A stretch of DNA of 64,000 nt, from NCBI GenBank assembly GCA_035998445.1, contig DASYHQ010000010.1, forward strand, positions 93,391 to 157,390. Direction: 5' to 3'. The notes under the pieces were generated by a model that did no database searches, had not been told where the DNA came from, and saw only the letters and a program-made list of their open reading frames with translations. Below are positions 27,176 through 36,640 of the stretch, in pieces (position 1 is the stretch's first letter; each line of letters begins with the position of its first letter). Both the position numbers and the translations under genes were made by a program. Origin of the DNA: Tepidisphaeraceae bacterium. Its GTDB lineage: Bacteria; Planctomycetota; Phycisphaerae; Tepidisphaerales; Tepidisphaeraceae.

Positions 27176-28198
27176 ATGCCGGCTCCCACCGCTGAAACCT
27201 CAGGCGATCTGCCGTGCCACCAGTGCGGGTACGACCTGCGCGCCCACCCGCATGACGGCAAATGCCCGGAGTGCGAGGCGTCCGTCGCCGAATCGGTGCG
27301 AGTGACCGCGATACCCGGCCGCCCGTCTTGGCGGAACAGTGACCCGCGCTGGCGGCGGCGGGTGCTTGCCGGCACGTGGACCCTGGTGCTGTTGCCGCTC
27401 GTGGACATGCTGAACACGCTCGGGTGGGCTAAGAACGTGCCCGTCCCCACCGTCTTCGACTACCGGCACACCGTCCGCACGCTGGACGACACCCTTCTTT
27501 GCAGCGGCATGGACGTGTACGAGCCGCTTGTCTTCTGCATCGGTGTGGCGCTGCTATGCTCGAACGAGCGCGGGCGACGCCCCAGCACGCTGGACTGGAC
27601 GCGTCGCTGGGGTGTCCTATGCAGTTACGTCGTGCTGCTGCTCAGCGCCGCTCAGGTGCTCTTCATCGTCGCACTGGTCCTGCTCGGCATCGCCGCGCTC
27701 TTGCAGAGCATGCCGCCGAAGTATCAGCCGGGCACTACGGAGTTATTCGTTGACGTAAGCACGGCCAACCTTCGGTACGGGCCCCACCCGCAGGAAATCG
27801 CGAGCCTCGTGCTTGTAGCATTCTCCTCGATCGCGATCCTGCTGGCCTGCGTCCCGCTCTTCGACGCCCTGCGCAGCAGCGGCCGAAAGGCGTTCGCCGC
27901 CGTCCTCCTCGTTCCGCTCGCGTTGTTCGCATTGGTTTACGTCGCGCAGGTCGGTTGGTCCATCGTGAGCGACCCACGCGTGGGGTCGCAGGAATTATTC
28001 GGTTACCAGACCTACTTCTGGCCCGAGTTATTGATCGCGACGTTCACCGGTCGTCAGACGGACTGGAGCGCGTCTGGATCCGTCGTGAGCCCGCTCGTAG
28101 AAACGACGAAATGGTGCGTCCTCTTCGTGACCGCCGTCTGGTTGACCGCTGGCCTGCTCCTGACAAGGTGGCGGGGCCGGAAAACGCCGGCCGCGTAA
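27176..28198 (+). CDS. zinc-ribbon membrane protein
   Basis: A 340-residue protein. The N-terminal LPCHQCGYDLRAHPHDGKCP followed by EC gives a CxxC...CxxC zinc ribbon of the CGYDLR type common in planctomycetes. About five transmembrane helices follow: WTLVLLPLVDMLNTLG, YEPLVFCIGVALLC, LCSYVVLLLSAAQVLFIVAL, LVLVAFSSIAILLACVPLF, AAVLLVPLALFALVYVAQVG and WCVLFVTAVWLTAGLLLTRW. No enzyme motif is seen and the function is unknown. The gene stands alone; after its stop come an ankyrin fragment and repeats. Confidence 0.8.
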   Translation: MPAPTAETSGDLPCHQCGYDLRAHPHDGKCPECEASVAESVRVTAIPGRPSWRNSDPRWRRRVLAGTWTLVLLPLVDMLNTLGWAKNVPVPTVFDYRHTVRTLDDTLLCSGMDVYEPLVFCIGVALLCSNERGRRPSTLDWTRRWGVLCSYVVLLLSAAQVLFIVALVLLGIAALLQSMPPKYQPGTTELFVDVSTANLRYGPHPQEIASLVLVAFSSIAILLACVPLFDALRSSGRKAFAAVLLVPLALFALVYVAQVGWSIVSDPRVGSQELFGYQTYFWPELLIATFTGRQTDWSASGSVVSPLVETTKWCVLFVTAVWLTAGLLLTRWRGRKTPAA

Positions 28199-28453
28199 CT
28201 TCTACCCATTCGGACCCCTTCAGCAGGTGGCGATGCCCGCAACGACCTTCCCTGTGAGACGGGCGTGCTGGCTGGCGGGACCTGCGACGTGCGAGGTCCC
28301 CTACCTGTAATTACCGGGTTGGCGGGCGGAAGGGGTTAGGAAGGTGGGAAAAATTCTTGGCCAGTGACCTGGCACAACGGTAGGCTCCTGGTGCGGGACT
28401 GGGGGATGGGGAGCGTTCCCTGCTACCTGGTCCGCATTCTAGATCATGATCTT

Positions 28454-28600
28454 ATGTCACCCGAAGACCAGCCGCCGAAGCCAATTCTGATTCATCCTGC
28501 TGCCAATGAACGTGGGATGACCGAGCTGCACTTTGCTGCTTACTGCAATGATGCCGAGGCGGTCGCCTCCCTCTTGAACGGCGGTGCCACGGTGGGGCAT
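28454..28600 (+). pseudogene. ankyrin-repeat protein fragment
   Basis: ATG 28454 opens a frame with MSPEDQPPKPILIHPAANER, then GMTELHFAAYCNDAEAVASL and LNGGATV, a single ankyrin repeat matching the consensus G-x-T-x-L-H-x-A-A. After this the frame runs into low-complexity sequence and the hairpin repeat at 28675, with no second repeat. It is probably the 5' remnant of an ankyrin protein. The remainder of the gap 28199-28854 holds no gene. Confidence 0.5.
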
Positions 28601-28674
28601 AGGCCGCCCCCTGCCTCCTCCCGCCCCGCTCGCCATCCCGGCCGAACAGGAAACAGCCCAAAACCAGCCCGAAA

Positions 28675-28711
28675 CGAGCGAACCCCGCTAACTCGGTTAA
28701 CGGGGTTTGCC
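28675..28711. repeat. interspersed hairpin repeat, copy 2
   Basis: AACCCCGCTAACTCGGTTAA then CGGGGTTTGCC. The arms AACCCCG/CGGGGTT pair perfectly. It matches 11813-11849 at about 31 of 37 bases, while the flanks differ. It could be a repetitive extragenic palindrome or a terminator. Confidence 0.6.
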
Positions 28712-28854
28712 AAAGAGATTTTACCCGTACCATCATCGCAGCCGCCGGTTCCGATCGGCTTGGCCGCCGCACTGTGGGTAGTGCGCGATGGGCGGCGGCG
28801 GCCAACACGATTGGCTGGTTGTCTACAGCTGGATGCTGTCGGGCCGAACGTCAG

Positions 28855-31095
28855 TCACCGGAACGTCGCAAACCCCCACACTGATCGGTCGGCGGCGTTG
28901 CGGCCGTTGCCGCTCCACATGAACTGGCGCAGACGGCGGTTGCCATCGGCGCTGTCGTCGACGGCGAGATCGAAGCGGACCGTCTGGCCCGGCTGGGGCG
29001 TGAAGCCGAGCGTCGCGAAGGGGATGGCGGCCTGCAGGCGGTAGCCGGCACCATTCACGTTCGGCGTCACCGCGACGTTCGTCGTGTCGGGCTGTCGGTC
29101 GGCCTGAACGAAGTGCCACTGCGACTGGCCGTCCACCTGCCCCGCGCTCAACAGCACCTGGTGATCGCCGAATCCCAGCGGGCCACCGGCGTCCGGGTCG
29201 CGCGAACCGATGAACAGCTCGACGCCATCCCCCTTCCAGATCGGCTTGCCGGTCTGCAGGTTCTGCATCGGTGTCGGATCGACGACGTCGACGAGCACGT
29301 GCAGGAACTGATCGTCGTAACAGAGTCGAAACGTCGCCTCCACGCCGCCGGAGTCGGCGCCCGAAACCATGCGCTGGCTTGAGATCGGCTCGCCCGGAAC
29401 CCCCGGATAACCGCTGGTCGTCCCATCAAGTTGTACCGGCCCGACCGCCCGCCCAATGCTTACCGAGCGGCTGGCGGTCGCGCTGACGACGAACCGCGGG
29501 TCGTCCCATGCGAACGCCTCGCGCTTGCCCAGCACGACGTCGTACACCGTGTGGTTCGTCTCCATCATGTGGGCGAGCATTGGCCGGTACGGCCGGTCGC
29601 TCGTCGCGATCAGTCCCGTGTTGAAGTTCTCGCCGCTCAGCCCCTCGTGCGCACGGCCGAGGACCGACTGGTCGACCGTCTCGAACCAGGTCGACCCGAT
29701 CACGAACCCGGTCGCCGCGGTCTGCTCGACGTAGTTGCGGTAGCCCAGCCCGCGCATCGCCTGCGTCTCGACGCTCTTGGCGGGGCCGGGCACGCCCGAC
29801 TCCTGCGGGCAGCTGTAAAAGTACTCCGACAACAGCAGCGGTCGTCCCGACCACGCGTGGACGTTCTTCAGGAACGCGTGGTCGATGCCGTACGTGTAAT
29901 AGTTGACCGACATCACGTCGAGGTACTTGCCTGCGATCTCCAGCAAGCGCCGGTCGCTGGTGGTGGCGGTGAGGAACCGGTTGCCCAGCAGCATGTGATT
30001 CGGGTCGTGCCGGCGGAACGTGTCGGCGATCAGCTTGTAGTACGTCTCGAAGAAGTGCTCGACCATGGCCTGCAGGTCCGCCGCGGCCACGGCCGTCTTC
30101 GGGAACAGGTTGGCATCGGGCAGTTCATCGAACGAAGCGAACGTGGTGCCCCACGCTTTATTCAGCGCGTCGATCGACTTGTACTGCTCCTGAAGCCGAC
30201 CGACGAACTCGCGTTTTACCGCATGCGAGCCGTCGAGCTTGGCGATCAGGCGCGGCACCTCTTCAAAGTGCGGCTCATTGTTGATGAAGTACCCGATCAG
30301 CACCTGCTCGCTCGCCTTGGGCGCTAAGATCTTTGCGAACGAAGCATCCATCGCAGCGCGGTTCTTTTCGTCGAACGGATCGAAGACGTGTTTGAGCTCC
30401 TTAAACATCGTGACCCCGTGCCACGTGATCGGCAGCGAGATCATGTACGGGTACTTCAACCGCTTGCTGGCGGCGGACGGTCCACTGAAGGGCCCGCCGG
30501 CGTTGAAGCCCCACTTGCGCAGCCGCTCGACCATGCGGGTCTGGTAGGAGTCGCGGTCGTAGGGTTTCCCGTACTTCCTGATCTGGTTGGCCAAATGGAA
30601 CGAGAAATTGTCGGTGCCCCCGTCCTGGTACGCCGTGCGGAACGGTCCGTCGGCCGGCGGTAGCCATTCGAACACGCTCTCGGGTCGGCCCTTCACGCGC
30701 ACCCAATCGTCGCCGGGCGCGTACACGCAGACGCCGAGCATGTAGTAGAGATTCCCATCCGGGCTCACGAGGTGCCAGCGGTCACCCTTCTGTTCGACGT
30801 GGAAGAATCCGGTCTTCTTCAGGCCCAGCGCCCCGCCGCTGCCGGGCAGGCCGCCCCACGGATCGCGCGCAGGCGGGTTGATGGCGTCGTAGTACGCCTT
30901 CTCCCGTTCCACGTCGGCCATCAGGTCCGCCTCGTCGCGGACCTTATCGGGGTAGTCCATCTGCGTGTTCTGACCAAAGCGATCGACGGCCGGCGAAGCG
31001 GGCGACGTCGTCGGCTCGGCGCCGAACGCAGGACCAACGAAGCCGAGCAAACAAACGGGCAACAGGGAACGGCGCAGGGGGGACAGGAATGTCAT
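28855..31095 (-). CDS. secreted GH50/agarase-like glycosidase with C-terminal CBM9-like domain
   Basis: A 746-residue protein with a signal peptide (SLLPVCLLGFVGPAFG-A). FFHVEQKGDRWHLVSPDGNL and YYMLGVCVY resemble the start of GH50-type beta-agarases and related clan-A enzymes. YFINNEPHFEE near 277 gives the acid/base Glu and LLLSEYFYSC near 422 the nucleophile Glu. From about 580 a CBM9-like domain follows (ATFRLCYDDQFLHVLVDVVD, WKGDGVELFIGSRDPDAGG, PFATLGFTPQPGQTVRFDLA). The likely substrate is a galactan or other algal or plant polymer (inference). GGAG lies 5 bases before ATG 31095. It follows a homologous gene at 31266 by 170 bp, so the two may be co-transcribed. Confidence 0.83.
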   Translation of the reverse strand: MTFLSPLRRSLLPVCLLGFVGPAFGAEPTTSPASPAVDRFGQNTQMDYPDKVRDEADLMADVEREKAYYDAINPPARDPWGGLPGSGGALGLKKTGFFHVEQKGDRWHLVSPDGNLYYMLGVCVYAPGDDWVRVKGRPESVFEWLPPADGPFRTAYQDGGTDNFSFHLANQIRKYGKPYDRDSYQTRMVERLRKWGFNAGGPFSGPSAASKRLKYPYMISLPITWHGVTMFKELKHVFDPFDEKNRAAMDASFAKILAPKASEQVLIGYFINNEPHFEEVPRLIAKLDGSHAVKREFVGRLQEQYKSIDALNKAWGTTFASFDELPDANLFPKTAVAAADLQAMVEHFFETYYKLIADTFRRHDPNHMLLGNRFLTATTSDRRLLEIAGKYLDVMSVNYYTYGIDHAFLKNVHAWSGRPLLLSEYFYSCPQESGVPGPAKSVETQAMRGLGYRNYVEQTAATGFVIGSTWFETVDQSVLGRAHEGLSGENFNTGLIATSDRPYRPMLAHMMETNHTVYDVVLGKREAFAWDDPRFVVSATASRSVSIGRAVGPVQLDGTTSGYPGVPGEPISSQRMVSGADSGGVEATFRLCYDDQFLHVLVDVVDPTPMQNLQTGKPIWKGDGVELFIGSRDPDAGGPLGFGDHQVLLSAGQVDGQSQWHFVQADRQPDTTNVAVTPNVNGAGYRLQAAIPFATLGFTPQPGQTVRFDLAVDDSADGNRRLRQFMWSGNGRNAADRSVWGFATFR

Positions 31096-31265
31096 ATTGG
31101 CTCCGAAACGTGGAATGGGCGTCTCGCCCTTGCAGTTAAGTGGGAGGAAAGCCGGATCTGTGCCAGTCGGGCTAGCCGGCCGCCGAAGATGAACTGGAAC
31201 TTCTGACATCGCCGGCCGCATGGGCGAGACACCCATGCGGCGGCGGAAGTCGATGTACCGGGCGG

Positions 31266-33404
31266 CTACTTGGCCAGTTCCAGCCGCCGCTTGATCGCCG
31301 ACAGGTTGGCTTCGCGGACACGCTCGAGGAGCGGCCACTTCGGGCGGTCGGTTGTGTCGACCATTCCGAAAGCCCAATGCTCGCCCCGGGTCAGCTGCTG
31401 GTTTGGCTCGCCGGCGTCGCGGCCGGTAAGCGCTTGGTCGCGGTACTGGAACCATTCCACACCGACGATGTGTGGGTTCGACGATGTCGCTTCCAACCAC
31501 TTGGCGTACAGTTCACCCGCCTCGGCCTCAGAGTAAACGGCCGAACTGTTGGCGGCGTAGCCCTTGGCGAAGATGGGGAACGAAAACTCGCCGATCAACG
31601 CGGGCTTGCCGGTTTGCTTGATCAACTTCAGCAAGTCCGGCTTCTGGAATTCACGGTCGTAGTAGTCGAACCCGACGACGTCGACGTGTTTGGCCATCAC
31701 GTGCCAGTCTGCCTCCGACTCCCACCATCCGTGCACAATCCAGAAGCCGAAGTACAGGTGGTTCGGGTCGATCTCCTTGAACGTGCGGTAGACGAACCCG
31801 TAGTACGCGTCGGCGAAGAACAGGCGCATCGCTTCGATGTCGGCTGCAGGGGCCTTGGCGTTGGTGGCGGATTCGAGATCGGCGATCGTCGTCACCGCGG
31901 GCGGCAGCTGCCACGCCTTGGCCAGCGCCGCGACGTCACCGTCGTAGCGCGTCTTCAAGGCGTGCGCGATGATGGCCTTCTTCGCCGGCAGCGTCGCGGG
32001 CTTGGCCAGGATCGCAGTGATCTCCGAACGTAGGACGATCTCCTCGTGCTCGTTGCCCAGCGACCAGCCGACGACCGTCGGATCGCCCTTCTGCGGCTCA
32101 ATATTTTTGCGGATCGTCTCGCGGAACTGGGATTGTACTTCGACGTCGAAGATGTCGGGCATCTTCACGATCTTCGGCACACCGCTGCGCCGCACGACCG
32201 GTTGGCGCGGCAAACCCGGGCGCGTGTCGCCGGACCACTTGGCGACACCACAGAAGCCCCAGTGACGAATGCGCTCCTCGAGCGAGTCCATGTGCTGCTC
32301 GGCCCAGTCGGCCTGGCCGTACTTGCGGATCAGGTTCGCGATTGGGAACGAGAATCCACGTTCGGTCCAGGCGTCGGCGAACTGACCTTCGCGCGGGGGA
32401 AGCCATTCGTAAAGGAATTCACGCCCGCCGGTGAACGTGCGCTCGAATACACCGGGCGCAGTATCGACACCCGTGTAGAAGACCGGATTGCCTTCCGGCG
32501 AGATGAGGAAGTCGAACCCGTTGCGCCGCGCGATCTTGTAGAACCCGGTCGGCTCTTCCTTCCACGGCGAGGCGGTGTACCCGCCGTAGGCGTCGCGATC
32601 GGTCGGCAGGCCCCATTGGGCATATCGTTCGGCCTCTTCATCGGCAAACGCCTTGAGCTGCTCATCGGCCGTCACTTTCTTGTCCCAGTTGGCATGGACG
32701 GCTTGACCGTACCGATCGACGAACGGCGCGATTTCCGAAATGGCCGGCGCGGGGACCACACGGAACGTGGTCTCGATCGTCACGCTGTCGCCGGTGTTCA
32801 GGGACACTGGCAACCGGGCGGGTGCTTGCGGGTCGAACAGGAATAGTGGCAGGGAAGTCGCGTCCGGGTCGGGCAGATCGGCCGATATCGTCTGATCACC
32901 GGCCAAAATCTTCAGTGCCGACACGCGGACGACAAACTCCGGATCACCGGTGATGGCCTTGTACGGCAGACCAGAGACGACGTCGGTTTCCTCACCGGCC
33001 TTGGGAATGAACCCACCGGGGCTGACCGCGACGGACTTCCCATCGATGAAGAGTTCCGCTTTCGACGGCGAGATGACGGCACGCACGCGATAGTCGTGGC
33101 CTGGCTTCCACGGGCCGTCCTGCGACAGGAACCGCCAGGACTTGCCATCTCCGACTTGCAGATTGAGCTTGAGCTTGTCAGCGGGAATGTTGCGCGTGTC
33201 GGTGCTCGTCTCCAGCAGCAGGTTAAAGCCGCTCTTGGCGCTCCAGCTCTGCAGCATGGCCAACTGGTAGCGATATTTGCCGGCCGGCTTGGCGACCGGG
33301 GCGGCGGTGTCGGCCGGTTGCTGCTGGGCGTCCGTGGGGAGGGCCGGGAGGGCGAGGAACGCCGGGAGTAATAACAATGGTAGCAGTCGGCGGGGATGGC
33401 GCAC
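31266..33404 (-). CDS. secreted GH50-like glycosidase
   Basis: A 712-residue protein with a signal peptide (LLPLLLLPAFLALPALPTDA). Residues about 35-230 are a beta-sandwich with YRYQLAMLQSWSAKSGFN. FYKIARRNGFDFLISPEGNP then VFYTGVDTAP and FLYEWLPP correspond to the conserved start of the neighbouring enzyme at 28855, so the two are diverged paralogues. The catalytic glutamates are likely in SLGNEHEE (about 453) and LIGEFSFP (about 605). Unlike its neighbour it has the sandwich at the N-terminus rather than a C-terminal CBM9-like domain. Both follow a pseudopilin gene on the same strand. Confidence 0.83.
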   Translation of the reverse strand: MRHPRRLLPLLLLPAFLALPALPTDAQQQPADTAAPVAKPAGKYRYQLAMLQSWSAKSGFNLLLETSTDTRNIPADKLKLNLQVGDGKSWRFLSQDGPWKPGHDYRVRAVISPSKAELFIDGKSVAVSPGGFIPKAGEETDVVSGLPYKAITGDPEFVVRVSALKILAGDQTISADLPDPDATSLPLFLFDPQAPARLPVSLNTGDSVTIETTFRVVPAPAISEIAPFVDRYGQAVHANWDKKVTADEQLKAFADEEAERYAQWGLPTDRDAYGGYTASPWKEEPTGFYKIARRNGFDFLISPEGNPVFYTGVDTAPGVFERTFTGGREFLYEWLPPREGQFADAWTERGFSFPIANLIRKYGQADWAEQHMDSLEERIRHWGFCGVAKWSGDTRPGLPRQPVVRRSGVPKIVKMPDIFDVEVQSQFRETIRKNIEPQKGDPTVVGWSLGNEHEEIVLRSEITAILAKPATLPAKKAIIAHALKTRYDGDVAALAKAWQLPPAVTTIADLESATNAKAPAADIEAMRLFFADAYYGFVYRTFKEIDPNHLYFGFWIVHGWWESEADWHVMAKHVDVVGFDYYDREFQKPDLLKLIKQTGKPALIGEFSFPIFAKGYAANSSAVYSEAEAGELYAKWLEATSSNPHIVGVEWFQYRDQALTGRDAGEPNQQLTRGEHWAFGMVDTTDRPKWPLLERVREANLSAIKRRLELAK

Positions 33405-33497
33405 GGGGGGAACTCCTGGATTTTCGAGTTACGATACGACCCGCGGCGGAACGCACACGGGTCGAACGAAGCTGGCGTACGGAGCTGATGCTGGCGA

Positions 33498-33528
33498 CCG
33501 ACGGTCGCGAAGGGTTCGCGACCGTCGG
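33498..33528. terminator. strong hairpin between pseudopilin and GH50-like genes
   Basis: CCGACGGTCGCGAA-ggg-TTCGCGACCGTCGG, a perfect 14-bp stem with a 3-base loop. There is no T-run. It lies 19 bp after the pseudopilin stop (minus strand), so it may protect that mRNA end or attenuate read-through into the glycosidase genes. Confidence 0.55.
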
Positions 33529-33546
33529 CGGTGGCCAGCGCGGTCG

Positions 33547-34434
33547 CTAGTAGTGCACGCCGTGATAGTTGTCGAAGTCGACGAAGATCCCGCGGCGCGG
33601 ACGATACGCGTTCCAAGCCGCCCCGTAACCGCTCGACCCGTAGATCATGCAGGTGCCCGTACCACCGTCGATCCCGTCGCCGTAGTTGGCTTTATAGACA
33701 CTGAATGGGACGATCGAGACGGAGCCATCAGCGAAGTACACATTGACGTTCTTCGCAAAGTGCCCGTGCGCCGACGTCTGACCAATGTTGGTGTTGTTCG
33801 CCGGGATGAAGTCTGACGCCAACGCGACGCCCGACTTCATCCGCGAGAGCTTCACGGGGCCTGGCTGAACCGTGCGGTAGTCTTCGCCACCACCCGCGAT
33901 CGAGTCACCGTAGTACGAATAACGATATCCACCCGCACCGTTACCGACCCAAGTGTTCATCGGGCGCAGGCTAAAGCCAATCGACGTCCGGGTGCCGGGC
34001 CTGAACGGGAACGGATTCTCCGAGGTGGCATATTGGAATCTGGGCATCGACTGCAGTGGGCAATAGTACGTCTTGATGTCCTTCGAAACCTGCATTAACG
34101 CGTCGCCGAGCGGCGAGAGCACGTTCGTACCCGCGGTCGTGCTGAAATCAGCGGCGACCAAACTCGTCTGGCTGGCGGTGCCCGAATAGCTCGACAGCGG
34201 CGCATAACCCTTGTTTTGCGACGCGTACATCTGCAGGGCCATTCCAAGCTGACGGAGGTTGCTCCCGCAGGCGATCAGGTTGGCTTGGAAGCGCGCCTTG
34301 TTCAGCGACGGCAGCAGGATCGAGATCAGCAGCGCGATGATGCCGATGACCACCAGCAACTCGACGAGCGTGAAACCGACCAGTCCATGATACTGGGGGT
34401 GGCACTTGGCACCTTGAAGACGTGAACGATTCAT
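33547..34434 (-). CDS. pseudopilin-like protein with prepilin leader
   Basis: A 295-residue protein. After a 20-residue basic leader comes [20 protein letters not shown], the prepilin cleavage and methylation segment. The C-terminal half has [20 protein letters not shown], the H-X9-DG-like end. GGAGG five bases before ATG 34434 decides the start. Two TGGACATGTTCA sites lie 129-220 bp upstream, so it is likely controlled by the GntR-type regulator at 34768. It precedes two GH50-like enzymes on the same strand. Confidence 0.87.
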   Translation of the reverse strand: MNRSRLQGAKCHPQYHGLVGFTLVELLVVIGIIALLISILLPSLNKARFQANLIACGSNLRQLGMALQMYASQNKGYAPLSSYSGTASQTSLVAADFSTTAGTNVLSPLGDALMQVSKDIKTYYCPLQSMPRFQYATSENPFPFRPGTRTSIGFSLRPMNTWVGNGAGGYRYSYYGDSIAGGGEDYRTVQPGPVKLSRMKSGVALASDFIPANNTNIGQTSAHGHFAKNVNVYFADGSVSIVPFSVYKANYGDGIDGGTGTCMIYGSSGYGAAWNAYRPRRGIFVDFDNYHGVHY

Positions 34435-34562
34435 GACGACCTCCGTATACCCTCGGAACCGAGGGGTCACTCGACGACAGGACCCCAGCACGGAACGAGT
34501 GGTGAAATGTTGGTTTGACCATCTACTTAAATCGATCAGCAGCTGAACGCGCCGATCTGTAA

Positions 34563-34574
34563 TGGACATGTTCA
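34563..34574. promoter_or_regulatory. GntR-type operator candidate
   Basis: TGGACATGTTCA, one base from the perfect palindrome TGGACATGTCCA. It lies about 130 bp upstream of the pseudopilin start. Confidence 0.68.
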
Positions 34575-34642
34575 TTTCCAGATGAACAGGCGACACTGAA
34601 ACTATACAACAGGTCTCATAATGGTCAAGCAACATTTCAGAT

Positions 34643-34654
34643 TGGACATGTTCA
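34643..34654. promoter_or_regulatory. GntR-type operator candidate
   Basis: TGGACATGTTCA, identical to the site 80 bp away at 34563. It is in the gap between the pseudopilin start and the regulator stop. Confidence 0.68.
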
Positions 34655-34767
34655 CTGATTTCGCGGTGCGATCACTTCAGATGCGGCGTGCGGCAAGTAG
34701 ATTATGCGTATTCTCGCGGGAACCGTCCGGCAAATAGCAGTCTGCCTTCCGGCCGGCGTGTGTTGGA

Positions 34768-35970
34768 TCACGCAGGCACGGGACCATCGGTCGTACCGTC
34801 GAGAAGCGTGCAGGGCAAAATGGACGTCTTCTGCGGCAATTGTCCAGCAGCGGCCTCACGGGCTTGTTGTGCGAGCAGACGTCCCGTTGCTTCCAAGGGT
34901 AGCGCAACTGTCGTCACCGTTTGGCCTGGGAACCAACTAGCTTCGCGGGCGGCCTGATCGAAAACGATGACGGATAAGTCGCCGGGGATCATGAGGCCGA
35001 CCTCGACGACCGCAAGCGTTAGCACGCGCAGCAGTGACGCGGATCCGACCACCACGGCGGTCGGCCTACGCCGGCGCAGGAAGCGGGCGAGCCGACCATC
35101 GTCTGTTTTACGTTCTTCCTGGTTGATCCAAAGGCACAGGTCTTCATCGGGATCGAGCCCGGCCTCGGTCATGGCCTCAACGTACCCCCGGTATCGCTCG
35201 AAGGCCCAAGGGGCAGGGACCATGTCCTGAATGAACGCGATCCGCTGATGCCCCAATCCGACCAACCGTTGCACCGCCAACTTCGCGCCACCGACGCCGT
35301 CCTCGCGGATTGTGGGTATTCCCATCCCGGCCAATCGGCTGCCCGTCAGCAGCACCGGTATTCCCATTGCCTTGGCCTCCGCCACCAGCATCGCCCACTC
35401 CTGGTGGGGCGACAGACAGGCCAACACGTCCGGTCGGATCTGCTCGAGCCGGCGGCGGACGTGTTCGATGCCCAATCCGCACCCGAGCAGGTCGATCGAC
35501 AACCGCTCGGCTACCGCCGACTGTTCAAGTCCTTGGATCACCTCGAACGAGTACCAACTCCATCGCGGCCCCGCCGGATAGCCCAGAAGCAGGGCTAGCC
35601 GGACCAAACCCTCCACCGGCCCGACCGCGGCAGCGCCGTCCCTTGCCGCGGGCGCGGATCCCATGTCGCCGTCGTCGGACCTCCCCTTGCCCGTCCCCAA
35701 CCGCGCCGCGGGATTGACGATGCGCGGCCCGACGAAGGTGCCCGTCCCTTGGCGACGCTCCAATAGTCCCTCACGAACGAGAAGGTCGAGCGACTTGCGC
35801 ACCGTATTTCTCGATAAACCGGTGCGGCGAACCAACTCATGGTCCGACAAGAACAATTCCCCGGGCACCGCCTTCCCGTTCAGGATGTACTCCCGAAGTT
35901 GCTTCCGGAGCACTTCGAATGCGTTTCGTCCCGGGAGGGGCTCCGTCAAGATGAAATCTGCATTGGACAT
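34768..35970 (-). CDS. GntR helix-turn-helix/LacI-type sensor hybrid regulator
   Basis: A 400-residue protein. Residues about 15-80 are a winged helix of the GntR family (LRKQLREYILNGKAVPGELF, LSDHELVRRTGLSRNTVRKS, LERRQGTGTFV). From about 125 a LacI-like sugar-binding domain follows: WSWYSFEVIQGLEQSAVAER, AVQRLVGLGHQRIAFIQDMV and VGLMIPGDLSVIVFDQA. This is the AraR-type architecture; the ligand is probably a saccharide. The start codon lies inside the palindrome-like site 35964-35975, so binding there would block its own expression. The same site occurs before the pseudopilin gene and before the GH26-like gene. Confidence 0.9.
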   Translation of the reverse strand: MSNADFILTEPLPGRNAFEVLRKQLREYILNGKAVPGELFLSDHELVRRTGLSRNTVRKSLDLLVREGLLERRQGTGTFVGPRIVNPAARLGTGKGRSDDGDMGSAPAARDGAAAVGPVEGLVRLALLLGYPAGPRWSWYSFEVIQGLEQSAVAERLSIDLLGCGLGIEHVRRRLEQIRPDVLACLSPHQEWAMLVAEAKAMGIPVLLTGSRLAGMGIPTIREDGVGGAKLAVQRLVGLGHQRIAFIQDMVPAPWAFERYRGYVEAMTEAGLDPDEDLCLWINQEERKTDDGRLARFLRRRRPTAVVVGSASLLRVLTLAVVEVGLMIPGDLSVIVFDQAAREASWFPGQTVTTVALPLEATGRLLAQQAREAAAGQLPQKTSILPCTLLDGTTDGPVPA

Positions 35971-35975
35971 GTGCA
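35964..35975. promoter_or_regulatory. GntR-type operator candidate overlapping the regulator start codon
   Basis: TGGACATGTGCA. On the minus strand it contains the ATG of the regulator gene (TGCACATGTCCA), which suggests autorepression. Confidence 0.65.
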
Positions 35976-36214
35976 GCTAATATACCACAGTTATGCCCAT
36001 GTTGGTGGCCGAGTTTCTGAGTGATAGACAATTTCCAGCAGCATAGTCCAGCCAAATACTTTCACTATGCAGGCGACGCGCCCTCAGATGATGCAGTATT
36101 CCGCCCCATTTTCCCTCGACTCAAGCGATACGGTCGTTTCGGGCAGATCGAGACGACGCCGCAGAGCCGTCCTCATCCCGTTCGCACAATCCTCTGATCG
36201 CAGACAGCAATTGA

Positions 36215-36226
36215 TGGACATGTCCA
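36215..36226. promoter_or_regulatory. GntR-type operator candidate, perfect palindrome
   Basis: TGGACATGTCCA, the best copy. It lies in the 670-bp gap between the regulator and the GH26-like gene (start 36641). A weaker relative, TCGGCATGTTCA, is at 36355-36366. No gene is seen in 35971-36640. Confidence 0.7.
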
Positions 36227-36640
36227 ACACTGATTTCCGTTCCGAAAACGCCTATTTCATCCCAAGAGTAGACCGTTTGCGAGAATTCCTCCCTTCTTCT
36301 TTGCCCCTTGGGAAAGATGATGTATAGTTGCACTGCTACTTGTTCACTAACTCGTCGGCATGTTCATTATGTTGGTCGGCATTGGCGGTGACCGCGATCA
36401 CTCCGCACACAGCTAACGACCGCAAGCATGAGAGTGGTGATTTCCCGTCCATGGGCTGAGGGTGGTCTTTCCCAGTGCCGAGATCGGCGGTCAGGCCAAA
36501 GGTCGGGCAGAGACACGGTCCCGGTAATGCGATGGAGGCGAAGGGACCAACGGGGCTGGAACGCCTTTGGTTCGCTTGTAGCGGCAACGCCCGGAACGCC
36601 ACCACCGGTCACAATCTAGCGCGCTTTGCGAAGGAACAAT

